From Deroplatys truncata (Eukaryota; Arthropoda; Insecta; Mantodea; Mantidae), in NCBI GenBank assembly GCA_030765065.1, contig CM060990.1, positions 674,652,118 through 674,716,117 of the forward strand: 64,000 nt of DNA, in the 5' to 3' direction. This document shows, in pieces, positions 44,001-54,035 of this stretch (its first letter is position 1; each line of letters starts with the position of its first letter). The notes under the pieces are model-generated. The model searched no databases and had not been told where the DNA came from. It worked only from the letters and a program-made list of their open reading frames with translations. A program made the translations under genes and the position numbers.

Positions 44001-44747
44001 CATGAAACATTTATCGTCGGTAAAGTTCTGAATGTTTATACACGCTTCTTTAGCTCCGACAGATGACGGTAGTGGTATGTAGCTACTTCCTCGTAACGGG
44101 TTGTACTTGTTGATACGAAGTCGAACTCCTTCCACAGCAAGCAAAGCCCAGCTGCTACCCTTAAGCTGAGACTCCTCCATTTCAGTCACCAATTTCTTGA
44201 ATTTCACTTCCATCGTTGACTCCAGATCAGTTTCCAGGAAAACAGCTTGATTCCGTGTTTTAAATGTTTTGTCACAGGTTTCTCCAATACTGTTAACAAA
44301 TCGACACTCAGCCAGCAGATTAATTTTAACACTCTTATGAATGCTAAGCTCTTTATGCACAGCCCGGATTATACGTTGTTTTGCCTCTTGCAGATACATA
44401 TTTAGGTCCTTAGCTGATTCGCATCGTATAAAATACGATTTCAATCGTCCTTCGAATGAAGTTTCGTATTCTTTCATATCACAGTCCTCCATTGTTGACA
44501 GTAACTGATGTTTAGTTGGCTCCAATCTTCTTTTCTTCTGAGGGCTGCTTATTTCACATATATCTTCGTGTCGCTGTCCCTTATAACAATCTTTGAAGGT
44601 TACATTACAATGTTTACATTTGAAGAGCTTCTTGCAGCTCATCTCGTGTCTTCTCTTGTCATAACCTCGGAGGAACTTCTTCCCACATTTTCCGCATGCA
44701 TATCCAGTAGCGCTTGGAATAATATCCTTATACGCTGAGTTATTCAT
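41094..44747 (-). CDS. polB: Protein-primed family B DNA polymerase, left-arm copy
   Basis: A 1,217-residue protein, uninterrupted. It would copy the linear element DNA from a protein primer. Residues 18-38 and 44-64 are two C-x2-C-x12-H-x3-C zinc fingers, and a third Cys/His cluster lies near 360-390. Exonuclease motif I is D424-F-E426 and motif II is D578 (HNLSGYDSHF). Between them, residues 525-561 form an endonuclease-VII-like zinc module (C525-x2-C528, DHDH 541-544, H554-x2-C557). Polymerase motif A is around D817 (YEDANNQYG), motif B is 958-967 (KLFNNAMFGK) and motif C is D1059-T-D1061. This domain order is known from Polinton and adintovirus-like polymerases of arthropods. Motif A departs from the usual DxxSLYP. 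The sequence is identical to the right-arm copy and transcribed outward from the palindrome centre. Confidence 0.95.
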   Translation of the reverse strand: MNNSAYKDIIPSATGYACGKCGKKFLRGYDKRRHEMSCKKLFKCKHCNVTFKDCYKGQRHEDICEISSPQKKRRLEPTKHQLLSTMEDCDMKEYETSFEGRLKSYFIRCESAKDLNMYLQEAKQRIIRAVHKELSIHKSVKINLLAECRFVNSIGETCDKTFKTRNQAVFLETDLESTMEVKFKKLVTEMEESQLKGSSWALLAVEGVRLRINKYNPLRGSSYIPLPSSVGAKEACINIQNFTDDKCFMYSILAKFIGKDAQRVSKYKQLQDKYDFSCVSYPTPLSQIPKFEKFNNMSINVFGLDEKHEVYPIKVADIELPEHRDLLLLNDSSGKHHYVYIRNFEKLVRRQKTNHNGRVYTCKRCFTHFDDRYGRSGQEKLQEHAAVCIQHGVARVVMPTKEKSIVQFKNVERMLKVPYVIYADFESILTPCHTCTPNPETSYTTPYQEHTPMSFCVYVKPTSSVEHLETDLPKHPYVYRGADAAQTFMLYLTSLAKMIGNIYKSAKPLKLTDQQQKDFESSTTCYLCRKPFTEENYKVRDHDHISGEYRGSLHNECNLACKTPKYIPVFMHNLSGYDSHFIVKELGCTSERVEVIPNSEESYISFTKYVGDIKLRFVDSFRFLSTSLDKLVKNLTSYPETLKYFGEDKLKLMTRKGVFPYDFVTSWDALNETCLPPKDSFYNRLNEEEITDADYDHARNVWELFNVRNLGEYSDLYLTSDVLLLADVFETFREQTLKTHKVDPAHYFTSPGLTWDAMLLYTGIKLELLQDYDQLLMVESGIRGGLCQVSHRYAEANNTYMEKFDPTRPTQFITYEDANNQYGWAMCHALPFGGFQWVSPEEINLETLQEDDPHGYILEVDIEYPAELHDLHNDLPFLPECMKPLESSTKKLIPHLGPRKKYVVHYMALKQALSHGLRLTKIHRVLQFRQSQWLKPYVEFNNRLRQQAANDFEKDLYKLFNNAMFGKTMENLRNRMDIRLVTNEKTLEKLIAKPTFIDRTIYADNLAAVHMASRQIVFNKPIYIGMSVLDISKTLMYNYHYDVLLPYYGAENLKLMYMDTDSFIHRVTTEDVYQDKLRFLEHLDTADYPANHICYSTQNKKVLGKFKDEANSKIILRFVGLRPKMYALDIQGSMIKKIKGIKRSAIKQYISFDSYTDCLKTSEIIRTPMNLILSRKHALATVQVNKIALTPFDDKRIIAEDGITTYAYGHYAITNSA

Positions 44748-44905
44748 CTTTATTCTTGATGTAATAACGTATTAATCACTGATCAATGAAATGTAGACCT
44801 CTTCACCTTGACACCACTTTAGAAAGCTGATTATTCTTGGAGAGAACACGATGTTAACACCTCAAGACTAATTAGCACAATGAAGTCCAATGCCCTAGAT
44901 CACCA

Positions 44906-44913
44906 TATTTATA
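44906..44913 (-). promoter_or_regulatory. TATA box, left PolB gene
   Basis: TATAAATA on the minus strand, mirror of 48,458-48,465. An initiator-like TCATTG lies 32 bases downstream (A at 44,881). Confidence 0.65.
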
Positions 44914-45399
44914 GAGGGAGCACGAACCTTTTAGATCAATCATAAACTCGCTCCATAACCACCTGTATATGATCGCTCAACGTGTACTAACCCCCCAGCC
45001 ATATAACCTCAAGTCTAGAGACAGGATGTTTATGACGTCACACCCAGAGACAGGATGTCTGGCAGCATCAAACACGTTTAAACTCGTCTCATAACTACCT
45101 GCTTATGCTGTCACACCAGCAAGAGAAGTATTCCCACACGCTCATTCAGACATATATTTCAAATTCAAGCCCACCACCACCATCACCACCTATTGTACCA
45201 AGGTTAATTCAAGCTGTATTATCACAATACTTAAAATTAAAAGCTTAAAAGGAAACCTAGAAGATTTTCCCCCTTATTTACTTAATTATTTCATGTTTTT
45301 ATTCCCTTTTCAATTCTTCCTTTCCATCTTCTCACAGAAAGACCATTACATTTCACTACAATCATGAGAAAAGCAATTTTTCCAGAGTTACACAGATTC

Positions 45400-46650
45400 T
45401 AAGCTTCTAAATCGAACCCGGTAATACTTTTAATAAATGTATTTTAGCTCCCCAATATCAGCATCTACCATTTAATCTTTACTCGAACCTGATATGATCC
45501 ATAAGCTTGAAGATATATGAAATCACCCTTCGGGATTCGATCTGAGTACTTTAAAGTAATATTTGTCACGATAACGATATTTAAGGACTAGATACTCTGT
45601 TTGCGTTTACCTTGACATGTTTATCTAAATTAAACTACGAGTTATTAAATTTTTGCAAGTAAATTTCATTGAATCGGTATTCGAACCCAGAACACCAGGA
45701 ACAACATAATTTATAATATTAGTCTGACATGTTAAACAAAGTTGTATGCAGTTACATCATCGATCTAAGTGATATATTCTAGTGTACAGAGGAAACTTAA
45801 GAAAGTCATTAAAAATCGGGAATCGAACCAAGCACAACTGATTGGCAATTATATACAGCATTAATTACCCAGTACAGAACCTATCAATCATGCTTTGCTG
45901 CACTCCTCTACCTCACTTAGTTCCCGAGATAATGAAAATTTAAAAATTAAGGATCGAACCCAGGACGTCAGGTATCTAATTACACATTTACAGGATACTA
46001 CCTAATAACATAAACGCAATAAAGTTTATTTGCCGTCTTTATCTTAATTGGTTTAGGAGTTATTAAATTTATAAGTAAATTCCATCGAATCAGTATTCGA
46101 ACCCAGAACACCAAGAACAAAATAATTTATAATATGAGTTCTGTATGCTTAAAGGTGCTGTATGTAGTTACAGCATCAATCTAACTGATATTTTCTAGAG
46201 TATAGAGTAAAATTAAGGAAGTCATTAAAAAATCGGGATTCGAACTAGAGACAACCGATTAAAAATTATATACGGTATTAATTACACATTATAACAGCTA
46301 TCAAACATGCTTTGGTCCATTCCTCTAGCTTTCTTAGTTTCCGAGATAATGATGTTTTTAAAATTAAGGATCGAACCCAGGACACCAGGTACCAAAATAT
46401 ACATCCACAAGAAACTAGCTAATGACATTAATGTAATAAAGTTTATTTGGCGTCTTTATCTTAATTAGTCTCTGAGTTATTAGAAGATGAATTTGCATTC
46501 ACTCCTAGGATTCGAACCCAGGCATCCCAGTCAACTTGGAACAAGGTCCTAATGACGCGGCGCATTCCAATGAATTGATTAGTTTTTATCCCATTGTTCT
46601 ATCTCTTTTCATTCAGGAGATATAAGCGATTAAACAGTAGAGATAATATG
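45400..46650. repeat. Central ~417-bp repeats with B-box-like motifs, left arm
   Basis: Mirror image of 46,721-47,971; see that entry. The repeats flank the spacer of the palindrome. Confidence 0.8.
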
Positions 46651-46720
46651 GGCGGAGCTTGCCGGCATAGATCAAAAGAACTTTATCAGATGTCGGCATC
46701 TCTCTGTGTGCTCATACATA
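46651..46720. other. 70-bp asymmetric spacer at palindrome centre
   Basis: The only part of the element not shared by both arms. It contains a smaller imperfect hairpin, TGCCGGCAT (46,660-46,668) against ATGTCGGCA (46,691-46,699), whose centre is offset about 6 bp from the main centre of symmetry (46,685.5). Such an offset is what is left when the tip of a large palindrome has been trimmed asymmetrically. Confidence 0.9.
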
Positions 46721-47971
46721 CATATTATCTCTACTGTTTAATCGCTTATATCTCCTGAATGAAAAGAGATAGAACAATGGGATAAAAACTAATCAATTCA
46801 TTGGAATGCGCCGCGTCATTAGGACCTTGTTCCAAGTTGACTGGGATGCCTGGGTTCGAATCCTAGGAGTGAATGCAAATTCATCTTCTAATAACTCAGA
46901 GACTAATTAAGATAAAGACGCCAAATAAACTTTATTACATTAATGTCATTAGCTAGTTTCTTGTGGATGTATATTTTGGTACCTGGTGTCCTGGGTTCGA
47001 TCCTTAATTTTAAAAACATCATTATCTCGGAAACTAAGAAAGCTAGAGGAATGGACCAAAGCATGTTTGATAGCTGTTATAATGTGTAATTAATACCGTA
47101 TATAATTTTTAATCGGTTGTCTCTAGTTCGAATCCCGATTTTTTAATGACTTCCTTAATTTTACTCTATACTCTAGAAAATATCAGTTAGATTGATGCTG
47201 TAACTACATACAGCACCTTTAAGCATACAGAACTCATATTATAAATTATTTTGTTCTTGGTGTTCTGGGTTCGAATACTGATTCGATGGAATTTACTTAT
47301 AAATTTAATAACTCCTAAACCAATTAAGATAAAGACGGCAAATAAACTTTATTGCGTTTATGTTATTAGGTAGTATCCTGTAAATGTGTAATTAGATACC
47401 TGACGTCCTGGGTTCGATCCTTAATTTTTAAATTTTCATTATCTCGGGAACTAAGTGAGGTAGAGGAGTGCAGCAAAGCATGATTGATAGGTTCTGTACT
47501 GGGTAATTAATGCTGTATATAATTGCCAATCAGTTGTGCTTGGTTCGATTCCCGATTTTTAATGACTTTCTTAAGTTTCCTCTGTACACTAGAATATATC
47601 ACTTAGATCGATGATGTAACTGCATACAACTTTGTTTAACATGTCAGACTAATATTATAAATTATGTTGTTCCTGGTGTTCTGGGTTCGAATACCGATTC
47701 AATGAAATTTACTTGCAAAAATTTAATAACTCGTAGTTTAATTTAGATAAACATGTCAAGGTAAACGCAAACAGAGTATCTAGTCCTTAAATATCGTTAT
47801 CGTGACAAATATTACTTTAAAGTACTCAGATCGAATCCCGAAGGGTGATTTCATATATCTTCAAGCTTATGGATCATATCAGGTTCGAGTAAAGATTAAA
47901 TGGTAGATGCTGATATTGGGGAGCTAAAATACATTTATTAAAAGTATTACCGGGTTCGATTTAGAAGCTTA
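46721..47971. repeat. Central ~417-bp repeats with B-box-like motifs, right arm
   Basis: About two and a half to three copies of a ~417-bp unit. Each unit contains three evenly spaced motifs resembling the tRNA B box (GGTTCGANNCC): 46,853, 46,994, 47,125, 47,268, 47,411, 47,542, 47,694 and 47,828, i.e. every 131-152 bp, with two looser ones at 47,882 and 47,953. All read outward toward PolB. They are the best conserved part of the unit. No A box is evident. Confidence 0.8.
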
Positions 47972-48457
47972 GAATCTGTGTAACTCTGGAAAAATTGCTT
48001 TTCTCATGATTGTAGTGAAATGTAATGGTCTTTCTGTGAGAAGATGGAAAGGAAGAATTGAAAAGGGAATAAAAACATGAAATAATTAAGTAAATAAGGG
48101 GGAAAATCTTCTAGGTTTCCTTTTAAGCTTTTAATTTTAAGTATTGTGATAATACAGCTTGAATTAACCTTGGTACAATAGGTGGTGATGGTGGTGGTGG
48201 GCTTGAATTTGAAATATATGTCTGAATGAGCGTGTGGGAATACTTCTCTTGCTGGTGTGACAGCATAAGCAGGTAGTTATGAGACGAGTTTAAACGTGTT
48301 TGATGCTGCCAGACATCCTGTCTCTGGGTGTGACGTCATAAACATCCTGTCTCTAGACTTGAGGTTATATGGCTGGGGGGTTAGTACACGTTGAGCGATC
48401 ATATACAGGTGGTTATGGAGCGAGTTTATGATTGATCTAAAAGGTTCGTGCTCCCTC

Positions 48458-48465
48458 TATAAATA
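48458..48465 (+). promoter_or_regulatory. TATA box, right PolB gene
   Basis: TATAAATA at 48,458, with the initiator-like TCATTG at 48,488 placing +1 at the A at 48,490, 32 bases downstream and matching arthropod core-promoter spacing. The predicted leader is about 134 bases with no intron needed. Confidence 0.65.
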
Positions 48466-48623
48466 TGGTGATCTAGGGCATTGGACTTCATTGTGCTAAT
48501 TAGTCTTGAGGTGTTAACATCGTGTTCTCTCCAAGAATAATCAGCTTTCTAAAGTGGTGTCAAGGTGAAGAGGTCTACATTTCATTGATCAGTGATTAAT
48601 ACGTTATTACATCAAGAATAAAG

Positions 48624-51600
48624 ATGAATAACTCAGCGTATAAGGATATTATTCCAAGCGCTACTGGATATGCATGCGGAAAATGTGGGAAGAAGTTCCT
48701 CCGAGGTTATGACAAGAGAAGACACGAGATGAGCTGCAAGAAGCTCTTCAAATGTAAACATTGTAATGTAACCTTCAAAGATTGTTATAAGGGACAGCGA
48801 CACGAAGATATATGTGAAATAAGCAGCCCTCAGAAGAAAAGAAGATTGGAGCCAACTAAACATCAGTTACTGTCAACAATGGAGGACTGTGATATGAAAG
48901 AATACGAAACTTCATTCGAAGGACGATTGAAATCGTATTTTATACGATGCGAATCAGCTAAGGACCTAAATATGTATCTGCAAGAGGCAAAACAACGTAT
49001 AATCCGGGCTGTGCATAAAGAGCTTAGCATTCATAAGAGTGTTAAAATTAATCTGCTGGCTGAGTGTCGATTTGTTAACAGTATTGGAGAAACCTGTGAC
49101 AAAACATTTAAAACACGGAATCAAGCTGTTTTCCTGGAAACTGATCTGGAGTCAACGATGGAAGTGAAATTCAAGAAATTGGTGACTGAAATGGAGGAGT
49201 CTCAGCTTAAGGGTAGCAGCTGGGCTTTGCTTGCTGTGGAAGGAGTTCGACTTCGTATCAACAAGTACAACCCGTTACGAGGAAGTAGCTACATACCACT
49301 ACCGTCATCTGTCGGAGCTAAAGAAGCGTGTATAAACATTCAGAACTTTACCGACGATAAATGTTTCATGTACTCTATATTAGCTAAATTCATAGGGAAG
49401 GATGCGCAACGTGTGAGCAAATACAAACAACTTCAAGACAAGTACGACTTCAGCTGTGTTTCCTACCCTACTCCACTTTCTCAAATACCTAAATTTGAGA
49501 AGTTTAACAATATGTCTATTAACGTTTTCGGGTTGGATGAGAAGCATGAAGTGTATCCGATAAAGGTTGCTGATATTGAACTACCTGAACATCGCGACCT
49601 GCTACTATTGAATGATAGCAGTGGAAAACATCACTACGTGTATATAAGGAATTTTGAGAAACTCGTTCGACGCCAGAAAACTAACCATAATGGACGGGTT
49701 TATACTTGTAAGCGCTGTTTTACACATTTTGATGATCGATATGGACGAAGTGGACAGGAAAAGCTACAAGAACATGCAGCCGTCTGTATTCAACATGGTG
49801 TTGCAAGGGTAGTTATGCCTACCAAGGAGAAATCAATTGTACAGTTTAAAAATGTTGAGAGGATGCTGAAAGTACCTTATGTCATCTATGCGGATTTTGA
49901 GAGTATTCTCACTCCATGCCATACGTGTACACCCAATCCTGAAACTTCCTATACAACACCTTATCAAGAGCACACACCAATGAGCTTCTGTGTTTACGTG
50001 AAACCTACATCCAGTGTTGAACATCTCGAAACTGATCTTCCTAAGCATCCCTATGTGTATCGTGGTGCTGATGCTGCTCAGACGTTTATGCTGTACCTTA
50101 CATCTCTTGCAAAAATGATTGGTAATATATACAAATCTGCTAAGCCTCTGAAACTTACGGATCAACAGCAAAAGGATTTCGAGTCTTCTACGACATGCTA
50201 CTTGTGTAGAAAACCCTTTACAGAAGAGAATTATAAAGTACGCGACCATGATCACATCAGCGGTGAATATCGTGGAAGTCTTCATAATGAATGTAATTTA
50301 GCCTGTAAAACACCTAAATATATACCAGTCTTCATGCATAACCTTAGCGGATATGACTCTCATTTCATTGTTAAGGAGCTGGGTTGTACAAGTGAACGTG
50401 TGGAGGTAATTCCTAACTCCGAAGAAAGCTATATCTCATTCACCAAGTATGTAGGAGATATAAAGCTTCGATTTGTGGATAGCTTCCGATTCCTCAGTAC
50501 AAGCTTGGATAAGTTGGTAAAAAATCTAACCTCGTATCCTGAAACGCTAAAGTACTTTGGAGAAGACAAATTGAAGTTGATGACCCGTAAGGGTGTATTT
50601 CCATATGATTTTGTTACGTCATGGGATGCCCTGAACGAGACCTGCTTGCCTCCTAAGGACTCCTTCTACAATAGATTAAATGAAGAAGAAATTACTGATG
50701 CTGACTACGATCATGCTAGAAATGTATGGGAGCTGTTTAATGTGAGAAACCTGGGAGAGTACAGCGATCTCTACTTAACTTCGGATGTACTTCTTCTAGC
50801 TGACGTCTTTGAGACGTTCAGAGAGCAAACCCTTAAAACACACAAAGTTGATCCTGCCCATTATTTTACCTCTCCAGGTCTTACATGGGACGCCATGTTG
50901 CTGTATACTGGAATTAAGCTGGAACTGTTACAAGATTATGATCAACTACTCATGGTGGAATCAGGTATAAGAGGAGGTTTATGCCAAGTTTCTCATCGGT
51001 ATGCTGAGGCTAATAACACTTATATGGAGAAGTTTGATCCGACGAGACCAACCCAATTTATCACATACGAGGACGCAAATAACCAATATGGGTGGGCAAT
51101 GTGTCACGCCCTTCCTTTTGGTGGATTTCAGTGGGTGTCACCTGAAGAAATCAACTTAGAAACACTACAAGAAGATGATCCTCATGGGTACATATTAGAA
51201 GTCGACATCGAGTATCCTGCAGAACTTCACGATCTACACAACGATCTACCTTTCCTGCCAGAGTGTATGAAACCATTGGAATCATCTACAAAGAAACTGA
51301 TACCTCATCTTGGACCTCGAAAGAAGTATGTAGTGCATTACATGGCTTTGAAGCAAGCTCTTAGTCATGGACTACGACTAACAAAAATCCATCGTGTGCT
51401 ACAATTCCGACAGTCTCAGTGGTTGAAACCTTATGTGGAATTTAACAACAGGCTACGACAACAAGCTGCAAATGATTTCGAGAAGGATCTCTACAAACTC
51501 TTTAACAACGCTATGTTTGGAAAAACTATGGAGAACCTGCGTAATCGTATGGATATACGACTGGTGACCAATGAAAAAACTCTAGAGAAGCTGATCGCCA

Positions 51601-52277
51601 AGCCTACGTTTATCGACAGGACGATATATGCTGATAATCTAGCTGCTGTACATATGGCCTCTCGTCAGATTGTATTCAACAAGCCTATATACATTGGTAT
51701 GAGTGTGTTGGACATCTCCAAGACATTAATGTATAACTATCATTACGACGTTTTGTTGCCTTATTATGGAGCTGAAAACCTGAAGCTTATGTATATGGAC
51801 ACTGATTCGTTCATTCATCGTGTAACAACTGAAGATGTGTACCAGGACAAGCTACGTTTTCTTGAACATCTCGATACAGCTGATTACCCTGCCAACCATA
51901 TATGTTACTCTACTCAGAACAAGAAGGTATTGGGAAAATTTAAAGATGAGGCTAACAGCAAAATCATCCTACGCTTTGTTGGACTACGTCCTAAGATGTA
52001 TGCCTTAGATATTCAAGGGTCAATGATAAAAAAGATTAAAGGTATAAAACGTAGCGCTATTAAGCAGTACATTTCGTTTGACAGCTATACAGACTGTCTT
52101 AAAACCAGTGAAATCATCAGAACACCTATGAATCTGATCCTATCACGAAAGCATGCCCTTGCTACAGTACAAGTGAATAAAATTGCATTGACTCCGTTTG
52201 ATGATAAAAGAATTATTGCTGAGGACGGGATAACAACATATGCGTATGGACATTACGCCATTACAAACAGTGCTTAA
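48624..52277 (+). CDS. polB: Protein-primed family B DNA polymerase, right-arm copy
   Basis: Identical in protein sequence to the left-arm copy (1,217 residues). Landmarks on the DNA: zinc fingers 48,675-48,815; exonuclease motif I near 49,893; endonuclease-VII-like module 50,196-50,306; motif A near 51,072; motif B near 51,495-51,524; motif C (YMDTDS) near 51,795. The start is the first ATG after the predicted cap site (48,624). Two complete, identical genes within one element is unusual: Polintons normally carry a single polB alongside integrase, ATPase, protease and capsid genes. Here it is the only gene of each arm. Confidence 0.95.
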   Translation: MNNSAYKDIIPSATGYACGKCGKKFLRGYDKRRHEMSCKKLFKCKHCNVTFKDCYKGQRHEDICEISSPQKKRRLEPTKHQLLSTMEDCDMKEYETSFEGRLKSYFIRCESAKDLNMYLQEAKQRIIRAVHKELSIHKSVKINLLAECRFVNSIGETCDKTFKTRNQAVFLETDLESTMEVKFKKLVTEMEESQLKGSSWALLAVEGVRLRINKYNPLRGSSYIPLPSSVGAKEACINIQNFTDDKCFMYSILAKFIGKDAQRVSKYKQLQDKYDFSCVSYPTPLSQIPKFEKFNNMSINVFGLDEKHEVYPIKVADIELPEHRDLLLLNDSSGKHHYVYIRNFEKLVRRQKTNHNGRVYTCKRCFTHFDDRYGRSGQEKLQEHAAVCIQHGVARVVMPTKEKSIVQFKNVERMLKVPYVIYADFESILTPCHTCTPNPETSYTTPYQEHTPMSFCVYVKPTSSVEHLETDLPKHPYVYRGADAAQTFMLYLTSLAKMIGNIYKSAKPLKLTDQQQKDFESSTTCYLCRKPFTEENYKVRDHDHISGEYRGSLHNECNLACKTPKYIPVFMHNLSGYDSHFIVKELGCTSERVEVIPNSEESYISFTKYVGDIKLRFVDSFRFLSTSLDKLVKNLTSYPETLKYFGEDKLKLMTRKGVFPYDFVTSWDALNETCLPPKDSFYNRLNEEEITDADYDHARNVWELFNVRNLGEYSDLYLTSDVLLLADVFETFREQTLKTHKVDPAHYFTSPGLTWDAMLLYTGIKLELLQDYDQLLMVESGIRGGLCQVSHRYAEANNTYMEKFDPTRPTQFITYEDANNQYGWAMCHALPFGGFQWVSPEEINLETLQEDDPHGYILEVDIEYPAELHDLHNDLPFLPECMKPLESSTKKLIPHLGPRKKYVVHYMALKQALSHGLRLTKIHRVLQFRQSQWLKPYVEFNNRLRQQAANDFEKDLYKLFNNAMFGKTMENLRNRMDIRLVTNEKTLEKLIAKPTFIDRTIYADNLAAVHMASRQIVFNKPIYIGMSVLDISKTLMYNYHYDVLLPYYGAENLKLMYMDTDSFIHRVTTEDVYQDKLRFLEHLDTADYPANHICYSTQNKKVLGKFKDEANSKIILRFVGLRPKMYALDIQGSMIKKIKGIKRSAIKQYISFDSYTDCLKTSEIIRTPMNLILSRKHALATVQVNKIALTPFDDKRIIAEDGITTYAYGHYAITNSA

Positions 52278-52480
52278 AAGAATGTAAGTTAAAGATAAAG
52301 ATTTTCTAGTGAGTCTACAATCTTAAAAAAGAAGGTATCTGTGTGCTGTATATGCAGATAGCTGACGCCTGATGAACAAAGAAGAAGATGGAAGGGAAGG
52401 TGGTAACCCTGCCATTAGGAGCAATCCTAGTGCTAGTCTCAAGCCTAGATAAAAGGGGAGAGACATCTATAACGAACTAA

Positions 52481-52486
52481 AATAAA
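52481..52486 (+). terminator. Polyadenylation signal, right PolB gene
   Basis: AATAAA about 205 bases after the PolB stop codon; no nearer signal was seen. Confidence 0.5.
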
Positions 52487-52635
52487 AGGTATGTTGACGT
52501 AAAGCTTTTCAGTTTGTGAACCAATATGCAGTTTATCCCTCTCCGCATCGTACAATAAGTGTTTAACATATAATAAGTTTGTAAGATTTAGAAAAAAGTA
52601 TATAAATTGTTGTAACGTTGGATGAGAAAAGTTTT

Positions 52636-53771
52636 ATAATCGAATTACTCTCTATATTACCATGAGTACCTGTGATACTAGTTGAATTGCCTGTTAAAAT
52701 GACTTAAATACCTGTGATACTACCCGAATCGTGTGAAATTACATTAAATAGCTCAGATACGAATTCCTGCTCTAAATTAGTACGAGCACCTGTGATACTA
52801 TCAGAATTGCCTATTAAAATGACTCAAATACCATTGATACAACCTGAATCAGCTGCATTTACCTTAAATAGCCGTGATACAAAATCTCTGATCGAAATTA
52901 TTACGAGCGTCTGTGAAACTATGCTGATTATCCAAATACTTATGATATTACCTGAACTATCTGTAAAATACGAAACTAGGCTATAACCAACCCCTGGAAC
53001 CTACCCTCCTGTAATGCTTGCTTAATTACTCTAAGCATCTATGTTACTTGAATTATCCTAAATACCTACGATACCCTCTGAATTACCTTGAAATATGAAA
53101 CTATGCTATACCCAACCCTGGAATCTAGCCTCCTGTGATACTACCTGAATTAGCCTAAATACCTACGATACTAGCTGAATTAGCTGTGAAATCATGCATA
53201 GCTATGATGCAGTTAGCCTCTGGAATCTAGCCTCCTGTGATACTAGCTGAATTAGCTTAAATGCTCACGATACTAGCTGAATTGGCTATGAAAATGATTT
53301 AAATACCTGTGATACTACCCGAATCATGTGAAATTACCTTAACTAGCTCTGATACGAATTCCTGCTCTAAATTAGCACGAGCACCTGTGATGCTATCTGA
53401 ATTACCTGTTAAAATGACTCAAATACCATTGATACAACCTGAATCATCTGCATTTACCTTAAATAGCTGTGATACAAATCTCTGATCGAAATTATCAATA
53501 ATATCTGTGAAGCTCTGTCGATTACCTCAAATACTTACGATATTACCTGAACTATCTGTGAAATACGAAGCTAGGTTATAACCAACCCCTGGAACCTACC
53601 CTCCTGTAATGCTTGCTTAATTACTCTAAACACCTATGTTACTTGAATTATCCTAAATACCTACGATACCCTCTGAATTACCTTGAAATATGAAACTATG
53701 CTATACCCAACCCTGGAATCTAGCCTCCTGTGATACTACCTGAATTACTTACCTGTTAGTGTTAGTGGGTT
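52636..53771. repeat. Subterminal repeats, right arm
   Basis: Mirror of 39,600-40,735 (units based on CCTGTGATACTACCTGAATT). Confidence 0.85.
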
Positions 53772-53773
53772 AG

Positions 53774-53953
53774 CTTTTCCCGTTGCAGGTCACCTTTTTC
53801 CCTTTGGTGGTCGCCTTTTTTCCCTTTGCTGGTGACATTTTTCCCTTTGCTGGTCACGTTTTTCCCTTTGCTAGTCAACTTTTTCCCTTTGTGGGCCTCC
53901 TTTTTCCCTGAGCAGTCACCTTTTTCCCCTGAACGAGTCACCTTTTCCCTGAA
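53774..53953. repeat. TTTTCCC short tandem repeats, right arm
   Basis: Mirror of 39,418-39,597. Confidence 0.9.
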
Positions 53954-54035
53954 TAGGTTACGTGATGGGCATGTCTAGAATTAGCGTTCTAACATTGACA
54001 TGAAACAGTTTTCCACTAAGTTCACGTCTAAAGTC

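Noticed and set aside
46630-48000. CRISPR-like array, because of regularly spaced GGTTCGA motifs
   Set aside because: Eukaryotic context; the repeats are long (~417 bp) tandem units with no unique spacers.
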